DNA of 64,000 bases from Adiantum capillus-veneris (taxonomy: Eukaryota > Streptophyta > Polypodiopsida > Polypodiales > Pteridaceae): positions 86,768,087-86,832,086 of the forward strand of contig CM043966.1 of the NCBI GenBank assembly GCA_014529385.2. The letters run 5' to 3'. Each line of letters opens with the position of its first letter. Within the stretch, counting starts at the first letter, position 1. The notes beneath the pieces are model-generated. The model searched no databases and was not told the DNA's origin. It saw only the letters and a list, made by a program, of their open reading frames with translations. Positions 44,251 through 54,174 of the stretch are shown piece by piece. The position numbers and the translations under genes are program-made.

Positions 44251-44979
44251 ATGGCTTCATCATCAGAGAACTCTTTGTTCAACATTGAGAAGTTAGATGG
44301 CACTAACTTGCCATTTTGGAAGGGACAAATTTACAATGTCTTAGTACAAAAAAAACAGATCTGATCGATAAAGATGAAGGGGATAAAGCCTGAGGATATG
44401 GACAAGTATGATTGGGAGGAGTTGGATGAGCTTGCCAGGTCCACCATCATGCTGACTTTGTCAAAGAATGTGTACTTTAATGTGAACATGAAAAAGACTA
44501 GCTATGAGATTTGGAAGAAGTTATGTGACCTGTATGAGAAACAAAGTGCAACATCACAGGTTTATTGGCTGAAAAAGTTAGTTGATTTGAAGATGGATGA
44601 GGGCACAACCATGTGCAACCATCTCAATGAGTTCAACACAATTTTCAGTCAGCTTTCTGCACAGGGAGTCAATTTCAACAATTCGGTTAAAGCAATGTTC
44701 TTGCTAGTTACATTCCCAAAAAGTTGGGATACTTTTTGCACATCCATAAGTAAATCAGAACCTCCTGATGGTTTAACATGTGCTGATGTTGAGGGAAATT
44801 TGCTTACTGAAGAGCTTAGCAGGAAGAATCTTGATACTTCTCGTGATACTAGCAATGCTCTCGTTGTTCATGGTCGATCACAAGAAAAGGGAAAGCAGAA
44901 TCAGATAGGAAAATCTTATACTAAATCACGTGGCCGAAAAGACATTGAGTGCTATCATTGTACAAAAAGGGCTGTATGA
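44251..44979 (+). pseudogene. C1 gag
   Basis: ATG 44251 starts MASSSENSLFNIEKLDGTNL. A stop (TGA 44362-44364) follows, then the same frame is open from 44374 for 201 codons (YEIWKKLCDLYEKQSATSQV; MCNHLNEFNTIFSQLSAQGV; LLVTFPKSWDTF). A frame change at about 44960 falls inside the zinc knuckle. Gag would form the capsid. Confidence 0.85.
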
Positions 44980-45734
44980 AGAAAGACTGTCAAAAGTGGA
45001 AACAAGAGAATGGTAGAGACAAGAAGCAGGAAGAAGGCAAGACTAAGGAAGGCAATATAAAGATTGAAGAGATCAACAATGTTTTTTTTGAAGATTCTGA
45101 TGGAGACATTTATCTCACATCTGCCATGGATTCAACATTTTTGGTTGCCACTTATGACTATGCTTTACATGATTGGGTTCTTGACTTAGGTGCATTGTTT
45201 CATGTGACTCCTCACAGGGAGTGGTTTAGTACATATGATGCAGCCCGTAAAGGTTGTGTTCATCTTGGCAATGATTTTGCTTGCGACATAGTTGGTGTTG
45301 GTGATGTGCAACTGAAATTTCAGAATAGTTCTTCATTCATGCTCAAGAATGTGAGACATGTGCCGAAGCTTACCAAAAACTTGATTAGTACAGGACAATT
45401 GGATGACGCAAGATATTATTGCACATTTGGTGATAGTTTGTGGAATATTACCAAAGGTTCTTTAGTGGTAGAACATGGGTCAAAGTCTGGGACTTTGTAC
45501 ATGCTACATGTATCCAATGTTAAAAACCATGTAATTTGTGTAATCGAGCAGCCAAGTGCTTCTTTGTGGCATCGTCGGTTAGGACATATGTCTGAAAAGG
45601 GAATGAAAATCTTGCCTTGTTTTGGTTATGTTCTTGGCTTCAATTTCTCAGACTTTTCAGGTTGGGAGCATTGTCTTTATGGTAAACAAACACATCACCA
45701 CACAAAAGGGGAAGCACTTGGAAAAGTGAGCTAG
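44949..45734 (+). pseudogene. C1 zinc knuckle, protease and integrase zinc domain
   Basis: The knuckle (CYHC before the frame change, then KKGCMKKDC) has Cys where the zinc-binding His is expected. The protease block reads WVLDLGALFHVTP, so the active-site Asp-Ser-Gly is Asp-Leu-Gly. LISTGQLDDARYYCTFG and the HHCC zinc domain (LWHRRLGHMSEKGMKIL; WEHCLYGKQTH) follow. The frame shifts at about 45735 into the integrase core. Confidence 0.83.
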
Positions 45735-46680
45735 TAGAGTTAGTGCATAGTGATGTGTGTGGACCTATGTCTATCGTATCCATGAGGGGTTCATTGTAAT
45801 TTGTTACATTCATTGATGACTTCTCAAGGAAAGAGTGCGTATATCCTCTCAGGAATAAGGTTGAAGTTCTTTCAAAATTTTAGAATTTTGTGGCATTAGT
45901 GCAGAATCAGTATGGCAAGAAAGTCAAGTGCTTAAGGTCAGACAATGTGGGTGAGTATGTCACTAAAGCCTTTCAAAATTTTTGTGATTCCAAAGGCATC
46001 AAAAGAGAGTTGACTGCTCCATATAACCCTTCACAAAATGGTGTTGCTGAGAGGATGAACCGTACCATACAAGAGAAGTTACATAGCATGTTGTCTAATG
46101 TAGAGTTGCCTAATGATTTTGGGCAAAAACGTTAGCAACTGCTATCCATCTTATTAATAGATCTCCTAACAAGGATTTAGATGAGAAGGTACCTGAAGAG
46201 CTTTGGTATGGGAAGCCACCTTTTTACAAGCATCTTAGAGTCTTTGAATATGAAGCATATTGCCATGTTCCAAGGGAGTTTCGAAGCAAGTTGGCTCCTA
46301 AGTCAAAGAAATGCATATTTCTTGGCTATGGCAATCCGGCCGATGGGATTTCGGTTATGGGATCCTGAAGCTAAAAAGATAGTTCGTAGCAATGGCGTAT
46401 ACTTCAATGAAGAAAAGATACATAAGAAGCATGTGCATACAGTGGAGGTCAGGAGAGTTATCTTCCAAGAAGATGGAATTGTCCACAACAGGACTGAAGT
46501 GTCTAATGCCAGACAACAAGTATAGAATCCTCTTGTAGTACAAGATGTTGTTGAGGGACAACCGGCTCAAGCAGTTATTAGAAGGTCTACAAGAGTTTCA
46601 AGGCCTCCTGATAGATTTACTCCCTCATTGGATTACATTATGGTGACAAATTGCGGAGAACCTTCCTGATATAAGGAAGC
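45735..46680 (+). pseudogene. C1 integrase core and C-terminus
   Basis: The core shows HSDVCGPM, then a stop, FVTFIDDFSRK, another stop, CLRSDNVGEY and NGVAERMNRT, so the acidic triad is still visible. Frame changes near 46130 and 46340 break the C-terminal part (GFRLWDPEAKKIVRSNGVYF). A polar linker with RRSTRVSRPPDRF leads to RT. Confidence 0.8.
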
Positions 46681-48195
46681 CATGTCAATGGATGACAAGG
46701 CAAAGTGGGAGAAAGCTATGCAATCAGAAATGGACTTGTTGCATAAGAATCAAACTTGGAAGTTGGTTTTGTTGCCTAAAGGTAAAAAGGCATTACCATG
46801 CAAATGGGTGTATAAGCAAAAAATTACATCTCATGATAATAAAACCAAGTACAAGGCATGACTTGTTGATAAAGGATTTAAGCAGCAGCAGGGTATTGAC
46901 CTTGATGAGATCTTTTCTCCGGTTGTCAAGATGACTACTCTGCGGTGTGTAGTTGGTTGCTAAAGACGACATGGAACTTGACCAGATGGATGTCAAGACG
47001 GCATTCTTGCATGGTGATCTTCAAGAAGAAGTTTATATACAACAACCAGAAGGTTTTTTTAAGAAGGGCAATGATGACTTGGTGTGTCAGTTAGAAAAGA
47101 CTCTTTACGGTCTAAAACAATCATCAAGAGAGTGGTATCATAAATTCTACTGGTTCATGCTCTCTCAAGGCTACAAACATAGCGATATGGACCATTGCCT
47201 CTACACTAAGAAAGCTAAAGATGGTAGTTTGATGATTTTGGTCCTTTATGTGGATGATATGTTAATTGCCTGGAAATGCAAGGATGAGATTTCAGCCTTG
47301 AAGTCAGAGTTACATGCAAACTTTGAAATGAAAGACATGGGTGAAGCAATCCATATCCTTGGCATGCGCATTAAGCAAGACACATGCAAGAAATTGGTCT
47401 ATTTGTCTCAATCTAAGTACATTGCTAAAGTGCTCAAGCGTTTCAATATGGAGAGGGGGAAGGCATTGAGTACTCCATTGCCTCCATATGTGAAACTTTC
47501 TAAAAATGATTGCCCGAAGTCTGAAGAGGAAAAGGCTAAAATGGTACAAGTGCCTTATTCATATGTACTTGGGAGTTTGATGTATGTTATGATTGCTACA
47601 CGTCCTGATATTGCTTTTGCAGTGGGAGTTGTTAGCAGATATATGTCAAATCTAGGCAAGAAACATTGAGAGGCAGTGAAAGGGGTTATGCGATATTTGA
47701 ATGGTACAAAAGACATGTGCATTTGCTTTGGAAGAAAGGAAGCATGTGTAATGGGTTACACGGATGCAGATTATGCAGGAGACTTGGACAAGAGAAGCTC
47801 CACTTTATGTTATGTTTTTGAATTCACTGGAGGTGCAGTTTCATGGCGATCTTGTTTGCAAGATTGTGTTACCTTGTCTACTCGGGTGTCTACTACAGAG
47901 GCTGAATATGGTGCTGCTTTAGAAGCTTGCAAGGAAGCTATATGGCTTGGTCGACTGGTGGGAGACTTGGGAATCAATGTTGAGATGCCTCTATTACATT
48001 GTGATAGCCAAAGTGCTATACAATTGGCAAAGAATCCAGTGTTTCATGCAAAGAAAAAGCATGTGGATGTGAAGTATCACTTCATTTGTGAGGTGCTTGA
48101 GGACAAGTGATTGCAGCTTGCCAAAATTCACACCACTGAGAATCTTGTTGATCTTCTAAAAAAGGGCTTACCTTCAGAGCAGTTTGCACATTGTC
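46681..48195 (+). pseudogene. C1 reverse transcriptase and RNase H
   Basis: RT starts near MDLLHKNQTWKLVLLPKGKK, with a stop at about 46860 and a frame change near 46950. Then MDVKTAFLHGDLQEEVYIQQ, TLYGLKQSSREWYHKF and LYVDDMLIAW (both catalytic Asp present) are read. A TGG-to-TGA stop at 47667-47669 sits at a conserved Trp. RNase H follows in the same frame (GYTDADYAGDLDKRSST; TTEAEYGAALEACKEA; DSQSAIQLAKNPVFHAKKKH) to TGA 48108-48110. The tail is recognisable to about 48195. Confidence 0.88.
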
Positions 48196-48304
48196 AAGCA
48201 CTCATGGGCATTGGGTAGATGATATGATCATTGTCTACCTGTATTGTATGTATATATACATTGTCACCCCAGCTTAAAGGAACATTGTCCTTTAAGTGGG
48301 AGGT

Positions 48305-48485
48305 TGTTGGGGTGGTAAAGCCCAATGTGCCGCACCCAAGTGTTGGGCAGTCGGAGACTAACCGGGTAAGGACTCATAACCCTAACACTATTGTGTTTGG
48401 AGTCCACCCAAACCTGTGTCTCCTCCCTTCTTCTCTCTTCTCCATTGTTGCATACACACACACATGATCTCGCACGCGCACTTCA
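48305..48485 (+). repeat. C1 3' LTR
   Basis: The 181-bp LTR starts TGTTGGGGTGG, is preceded by the purine tract AAAGTGGGAGG, ends GCACTTCA and is followed by the TSD TAAGC. It lacks about 45 bp present in the 5' LTR. Confidence 0.92.
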
Positions 48486-49001
48486 TAAGCCACTATGGCT
48501 GCTTTGTAAATAGGACAGTGAGAACTCACCCTAAGAGGGTCATGCAATAAGTGGTGTGTTCCACTCATAACTAAAGTGGGAATAAAGTGTAAAAGAGGGG
48601 CCTCCAATTTTTGTCACCAACAATAATATCAAATATCAAATACCAAGCTCCACAAGAGGTGCCGTGGAGTTTGGGGGCTGCAATCTTTAAGCCTTTCTTG
48701 TGTAAATTCTCTTGATTTTCCTTCCCTCTCTCTTATGCTATGCTGTGTTATTCCTTGTACTCCATAATTATGTCTACATCTCTTACATCTTTTTTACACT
48801 CTCTTACACTCTTCCCTTGTCAATTTGTTCTCTTGTGTGTGTGCGTGCGTGTAAGCGCGCGCGCGTGTGTGTGCTATCATAGTCTAGGTGTGTGTGAGTA
48901 CTTGGTAATTGGAAGGGATGGTGAAAGGTTGACAAGCAGAGGTGTAAGAAAAATTGGAAATTGGAAGCAAGCAACTGTTCTCCCCATCTCCCCTTCTAGC
49001 A
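48486..49001 (+). repeat. G2 3' LTR, second part
   Basis: It continues the LTR broken at 19539, starting TAAGCCACTATGGCTGC (the TSD copy plus continuation), and aligns with 12650-13234. It ends CTTCTAGCA, followed by AGAAT (TSD). The GT tract of the 5' copy is reduced here to a short GT/GC stretch. Confidence 0.88.
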
Positions 49002-49006
49002 AGAAT

Positions 49007-50189
49007 TGCTATTTAGTTATCTCAATCATATAAGATGTAAAGGAAGGATGAATATATTATGAGAAGCCTTGATCAAAGGTACATGACAAATAAATGACCT
49101 CGAGCAATTATAGGAGTCAAAAATAAAAAGTAACTATGCTAAGATCAAGTCATTATAATAACTCTTTAGAGTCCAAGTATGACGTATAAGAAGCTTTAGA
49201 ACAAATTTTTAACTTGCCACAAATTCTTGAAATTTAGCAGGTTTTGGAGCATCTCCAGAACCTTGTGCTAATATTTTGCGCACAAGGTGAATTTTTAAAG
49301 CCCAAGGGTGAGTTTTATTTTCACCAAAGTTCATCCTATTTTAGCAAGGTCTAAATTAGTAGGTAGGTTGTAGCCTAGGTTGGCTTCATAAAGCCTAGAC
49401 AAGGTTTGTGCAAAGAGCTAATTAGTTAAAGGATAAGTTAATGGTTTTTAACAAATGAAAGAAAAAAACTAAAGTATAGGGTTAGATCATCCCTAATTCA
49501 CTTGGAAAGTTGACTCTAGTCCTTCTTTACTAAGCTTGGCTAGACCACATGTCCAAAGTAGCACCTACTTGCTTTATGTGAAGTCAACAAGTTTGTGTGA
49601 GTATGTGTACACTTTCTAAGACAATTTCTAGAGAAGGGAGGGGGCGGGGGGGGGGGGGGGGGGTTTGTTTTTTCATGCATATCAAGCTTGGACAAGTGTA
49701 TGAGAATGCGTTATTTTCACATTGAGTGTCGACTTCTTCATTGGTCAAGTTTATGCATTTTGTTTGAAGACTAGTTGTAAATTTCCATGAGTATATAAGC
49801 AAGGGCAATGCTTAAGCTTTCCATCTTATTCATCATCATTATTATGCTATTATGCTATGCTATGCAAGAAGAGTGATGATAAGTGAGGAACTATCTCTTT
49901 CTTGTATGTTACTTGTTATTCCTCTTCCCTACCCTCATTCTCCGCTAGCTCTCTCCACCTTTGAAGGTGTTTGAGGCCTTAGGACTGAGGCCGATGATAT
50001 TTAGTGCTTTTACAAAGATTATGTTATGCCCGTGATGCATAAGCTTTCCATCTTCATTGCATCACCTAGGTCACAAGGAACACAAAGATTGTATTGTACC
50101 AAGTCTCTCTTGATGGGAGAATCTATAATACAAAAGCCTATTGGAAGGGGGACCGGCTTCACATAAATCCGGTTTTCAACTGTTGTCAA

Positions 50190-50221
<32 letters not shown>

Positions 50222-50380
50222 GCAAAAGTATTGTTCATGCCAAGTTAATTTAGTATAATGGTTATGTTGCTACCGCTAATTAAGTTCACCCTCTATGTTC
50301 TCAAAGTAGTCTCACAAAAATGCTCAGTTTAATTCTCTTGATTCTGCTATTCTCAAAGTTCATAGGCCAGTTCCATTACA
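49007..50380 (+). repeat. G7: probable old LTR
   Basis: This AT-rich, non-coding stretch ends TTCCATTACA directly before a decayed Met-type primer site. A TATA-like TATATAAG lies at 49792. Also present are a run of 18 G (49646-49663) and a CT tract (about 50189-50216). The LTR start cannot be fixed; it may lie left of the G2 insertion. No partner LTR is seen in the window. Confidence 0.4.
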
Positions 50381-50381
50381 T

Positions 50382-50393
50382 TAGTATCAAAGC
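50382..50393 (+). other. G7 decayed primer-binding site
   Basis: TAGTATCAAAGC differs from the Met-initiator site TGGTATCAGAGC by two G-to-A changes and stands directly after an LTR-like end (CCATTACA). Confidence 0.5.
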
Positions 50394-50814
50394 TATTGGT
50401 TTCTCTTTTCTTGCTTAAGAAGAGAGGTCCTTAAGTTTTCCATGAAAGGTTCGACTTGTTCATTGCAATAGGGTAAGTGGGACATGGATCTATTATCTTG
50501 GTTGAGAAGGACTTAGTTCGAGGTACACCGTTTGGAACTATAGTCTTAATAATGGAGACTCTCAGAGCTCGTCTTTGGCTTAACCATTATTAAGCTACGA
50601 GCCAGCTCAATAGGAACCTTAATCAACCGAGAAATGTTAGACCCTCTCCACTAGTCTTTGCAATCAACAGTGTCTAAACCACGGGTATGGCTACTTGAGA
50701 ACTAATTTTCAAAGGTAAAGAAGAGTAGCGACTAAGGTTTTTGAGGGTACCAAAGCACAAATTAATCTATACATAAGTTTGATTAGCGTGGCTGACAATA
50801 ACCAAGAGAGTAGA

Positions 50815-51070
50815 ATGAACATTGATAACTTTGATTTTGCACATGAAGGTGCTAATGATGATGTCCCCATGTTTGGTAATTACCTTGTTACTAGGTTGCA
50901 ACAAGCTATGGGCAACTCTGCTTTGCAAGAAAAAGTTATTCAAAAATTTCGTGCTTTTAAGATTTTCCTTCCTCTCCAAGAAGAGAGACAACTTAGAAGG
51001 TATCTTGATGAGACTCCCAAAAGAAGACTCTCTCCCATAAGAGACGAGGAATCCAAAGAACGAGAAAGAA
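50815..51070 (+). pseudogene. Short charged ORF split by G5
   Basis: ATG 50815 opens a frame (MNIDNFDFAHEGANDDVPMF; VIQKFRAFKIFLPLQEERQL; RRYLDETPKRRLSPIRDEES) that is cut at 51070 by G5. The sequence after the second TSD copy (60486 on) continues the frame for only a few codons to a stop. It lies about 430 bp after the decayed primer site, so it could be the start of gag of G7. No domain is recognised. Confidence 0.45.
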
Positions 51071-51323
51071 TGTAATGTACCCAACATTTATCCATATAAG
51101 TCATTTCAGTTATTTTGCAACGTAATTGAGATTCTCAATTTTGTGAGTCATCATGAGTTTACCAGAGCAATCAGATTGAAAATTGAGTTCAGAATCTATT
51201 TATTTATGATCTTTCTTTATGTGGAACAATAGGTTTATGTGGGAACCTAATCTATGTGTGAAGAAAAAGCTTAGAGATAGTATTTTTAGGAAAGAAAGAG
51301 AGGTGAGTCAAAATTAGGATACT

Positions 51324-51361
<38 letters not shown>

Positions 51362-51505
51362 GAATGGGAACTTGTAAGTATAAATCTTTTTAAAAATTGC
51401 GCATAGGATTTGCTAACGCAAAAAAAAAAGAGCCGCGACGACGCGCGAGCTTTTTCTTCTCCTATTCTTGAAACCTCTCAGTGTTCTTAGCACCCGCCTA
51501 GAGCC

Positions 51506-51514
51506 TATATAAAG
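51506..51514 (+). promoter_or_regulatory. G5 LTR TATA box
   Basis: TATATAAAG lies in the sequence GAGCCTATATAAAGGACCC and recurs at 58955 in the 3' LTR. A transcript starting 25-35 bp downstream would carry the CT tract and then the start codon at 51753. Confidence 0.75.
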
Positions 51515-51666
51515 GACCCTTCTCCTCTCACTTTGGACACACACATCTACAGAAGCGGAAGCTCTCTTACAACGACGCGCTGGAGGAAGCCTCTCTCCCT
51601 TAACCTCTCACCCTCAAGCCATCTCCATCTCCAATCGTTGACGTGCCGTCATCTGATTTGTGAACA

Positions 51667-51717
<51 letters not shown>

Positions 51718-51752
51718 CAACAACACACTTTTCTTTTCTCCATTCCGAAGCT

Positions 51753-51929
51753 ATGGTTCCGAAGCGTGTAACGCGAAGTTCTAAGGACGCCCATGCCGTT
51801 GCACCACCAAGGAAGGTGGGAAGAAAGGTGTCAACTCCGAACGTATCTCATGCGGAAGCATCAACCGAAGAAGAAGTCAAAGCCGTCCAACCTCTAGCAC
51901 AGGAGTTAGCCGCACGCGCTCCAAATAAG
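51753..51929 (+). CDS. G5 putative first exon of gag inside the 5' LTR
   Basis: This 59-codon segment starts at ATG 51753 with MVPKRVTRSSKDAHAVAPPR and is basic at first, then Ala/Glu-rich. It lies about 220 bp downstream of the likely transcription start. The 3' LTR copy (59196-59372) has the same length and ends CCG|GTAAGA, a good plant splice donor. In this copy the donor reads AAG|ATAAGA, so the GT is lost. The gag frame at 54175 opens right after TTTGCAG in matching phase and lacks its own ATG. I infer an exon joined to gag by splicing over the LTR end and primer site. Transcript evidence is needed to confirm it. Confidence 0.6.
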
Positions 51930-52204
51930 ATAAGACAAATTTATAATTATGCATAGTATTCATGTTGACCGGTAAGATGAACTTAGACCTTACCTTAAAC
52001 TGACCGGAAACGTGAATGTTCAATGACATGAAACAAGCATATGTTTCATAAAGTAGTAAAAGTATTGTTTTTATAAATTGTTAGTGTTTGATAAGTAAAT
52101 ACTGTTGATAAGTGATTATGGTTTGAGAATATGATTACGATTGATCTTGTTGAAAAAAACATTTAGAATATGAAATACTAAAAGAAAATCTTGTTTCCAG
52201 ACGG

Positions 52205-52410
52205 AACTCACGGTTAGCGAGAGGAATCCACGGTTAGCGGAAAATAAAGTTCAGGTCATCAACTTCATTTTTTTTAAACCTTGCGGGTAGCAAGATGTCC
52301 CCTGCGGTTAGCAAAAGGGAAGTATGCGCATCTCGTGGTTAGAGATTGAGAAAAACCTTTGCCAAGGCTCTGTCGGTTAGAAAGAGAAAGTCCGTGGTTA
52401 GCGGCAAAAC
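52205..52410 (+). repeat. GGTTAGC motif cluster in the G5 5' LTR
   Basis: Seven variants of CGGTTAGCG or CGGGTAGCA occur in about 200 bp at irregular 20-55 bp spacing. They are separated by unrelated AG-rich sequence and lie downstream of the TATA box, so they are transcribed. The 3' LTR has eight at about 59650-59870. Confidence 0.75.
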
Positions 52411-53024
52411 TTGTATAGAAACTAAAGACTCTCTTTTTTGCAGATTATAGAATTGTTTTTTTAACTCCTGTTATGAAATAAATTTTTTTGATGATGTTTG
52501 AAAGGATTGTACTAAAGAACTTGTGCTAGAAATTAATTAAGGAACATTGTTGTATATATCGTGGTAGTAATTAGATAACATTAAAAGAACGGGTGAGTTC
52601 GGTGTGGAAAGTGGGGACCGGCTCAGGTTGCCAGTCAAGGATGGGTGGACTCGATTAGTCGAGTACTTTTCACTTTGTCTTAGTTAGTTAGAGATTTATC
52701 TCATGTCATATTTCGGATTTAAGGATGGCGACCGTGCCTCTTAAACGCGGGAAAAAAGGCGTTGTTTTTGGATCCTTAATATGTGAAAGGGATTTTCTTC
52801 TCTTATAATGTAGGATCTAGAGTCCATAGAACCTTTAACCTCATCAACCTGGCTTGTGGCGTAGGGCCTTGCAACTACCAACACTTCAGGTAGAAGTCTT
52901 TTTCTCTTTCGTTGCTCGTATCCTTGCTTCGCATTATCGTAGTAGGGTGTCGTCAACGGATTTAGAGGATAAAGAAGGCTATCTTCCAAGTCACCTCAAT
53001 CTTTTAGGATGGGGACCTTACAGT

Positions 53025-53037
53025 TGGTATCAGAGCC
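53025..53037 (+). other. G5 primer-binding site
   Basis: TGGTATCAGAGCC starts three bases after the 5' LTR end (53022) and is of the initiator tRNA-Met type. Confidence 0.92.
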
Positions 53038-54168
53038 AACGATAAATAGAGGTTAACCCAAAGTTAAGAGGGGAATGTAGGGGAAGAATATGTTTTTTCG
53101 TTTTCTTTTTCCACTATTGTTGCTTTTGTTTCTAAATTACTTTATTAAGTTGATCTTATATTCTTACGTATTTATATATATAACACGTTTCAGCATCCGC
53201 ATGAGGCATACATGTGATTTCAGGTGTTCAACATCATGTACATGTCTGTGTGCCAATCAAACAACTACGATTTTCGGGCATCAGTCATGAGGATCCTTGA
53301 GATATCGACCACTCCACCGCATTTTCGAACCCAGCGAGGATGGTCTCGAGGGAGTACTTTTACCATTAGGCTGGAAGCTTAGGGAATTTGAATAATGATC
53401 TTTGCCGCATCAAATGGTGCGAGGAGCTAAGGTTAGTCCATTACTATACCTTTTGGCCAACCGATGTCAAAACAATGGCCGCAGATGGAAGCGTCAACCT
53501 CAATCGGTGGGTCTATGACAAGGTCATTGCAGTCGTTCTGAAAGACCGAGTGGTTGTTATGGGAAGAACTAGCCACTTCTCAGGCAAGGGATGGACAACA
53601 TGATTACCGCAACTCCCTGCCACTTACCGATTATTAGCCCCTATAGAAAATCCTCCACGCTTCTTCCTAAAGAGTGCCCAAGAATATCACGTCTTCAAAT
53701 ATACACCTGAGGACTAGGGTTACTATAACATTTTGTAATAAGGGCATTTGTATTCTTACATCAATAAAAGACGTTGATTTTTTTTTGAAAAAGAAACTGA
53801 TTGTTGATAAATAATTTACTCTTGAGCTTAATTGAGATTTGGTGATCCCTATATGCTTCACGGTAGTAATTGATGCAACTAGTGCTATGGACAGAAATCT
53901 TGTTAATGCGTATGTGTTGCAAATAATAAACTCAGTTTTTTTGTTCAAAAGAATTGATTGACTGGTCAAGTCATTGACTAATTGTTGGTGAAAATCCATG
54001 ACTGGTTAAGTCATGTGATTGGATTAAGTTATGATTGGATAAGTCATGTGTTTGAGTTTGATGGACTGGGTAAGTCATGATTAATTGAATCATGTGTTGA
54101 ACTTTAAAAGACTAGATAAGCCCTATACTTTAATGACTTAAGTTATTATAAGCATTGGTGTTAAAAAT
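53038..54168 (+). other. G5 leader with non-retroviral ORF and short repeats
   Basis: A T-rich stretch (53088-53175) is followed by a 71-codon open stretch (53388-53603) rich in Trp, Val and Lys, with no Gag similarity. Then TCAATAAAAGACG and a T run follow at about 53760-53780. From 53955 to 54125 five degenerate copies of GACTGGNTAAGTCATG occur. No other gene is seen. Confidence 0.55.
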
Positions 54169-54174
54169 TTGCAG

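Larger units (their letters stand above)
19540..48485 (+). mobile_element. C1: Copia element inserted in the G2 3' LTR
   Basis: The Copia element has a perfect TSD, TAAGC (19535-19539 and 48486-48490). Its ends are TATTGGGGTGG (5' copy, TG mutated to TA) and CACTTCA. Short LTRs (237 and 181 bp), a Met primer site, a Copia-order polyprotein (gag, protease, integrase, RT, RNase H) at 44251-48195 and the purine tract AAAGTGGGAGG before 48305 are all present. G3 and its own passengers occupy 20473-43893 of its leader, so the bare element is about 5.5 kb. The frame is broken many times. Confidence 0.92.
12448..49001 (+). mobile_element. G2: outermost chromovirus of the nested block
   Basis: The element starts TGTTACGAGGCTGGGC. 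Its 3' LTR begins at 19322, is broken at 19539 by C1, and resumes at 48486 to end at 49001. The TSD is GGAAT on the left and AGAAT on the right (49002-49006), one transition apart. Without its passenger it is about 7.6 kb: LTR, Met primer site, long leader, gag, protease, RT, RNase H, integrase, chromodomain. The coding region carries at least four frameshifts and many stops, and the LTRs differ at many positions, so it is old. Confidence 0.88.
51071..53022 (+). repeat. G5 5' LTR
   Basis: The LTR starts TGTAATGTACCC and ends GGGACCTTACA. Landmarks are a CT tract (51328-51360), TATA box TATATAAAG (51506), second CT tract (51669-51714), the conserved coding segment 51753-51929, and a cluster of seven GGTTAGC-like motifs at about 52210-52405. 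It differs from 58490-60485 by scattered substitutions and small indels. Confidence 0.95.
51930..54174 (+). other. G5 putative intron across LTR, primer site and leader
   Basis: The proposed 2,245-bp intron has its donor at 51930 (mutated here, intact at 59373) and its acceptor TTTGCAG ending at 54174. It contains the GGTTAGC motif cluster, the rest of the LTR, the primer site and the leader. If spliced, the gag mRNA would lack the primer site and only unspliced RNA could serve as template for a new copy. Confidence 0.5.
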
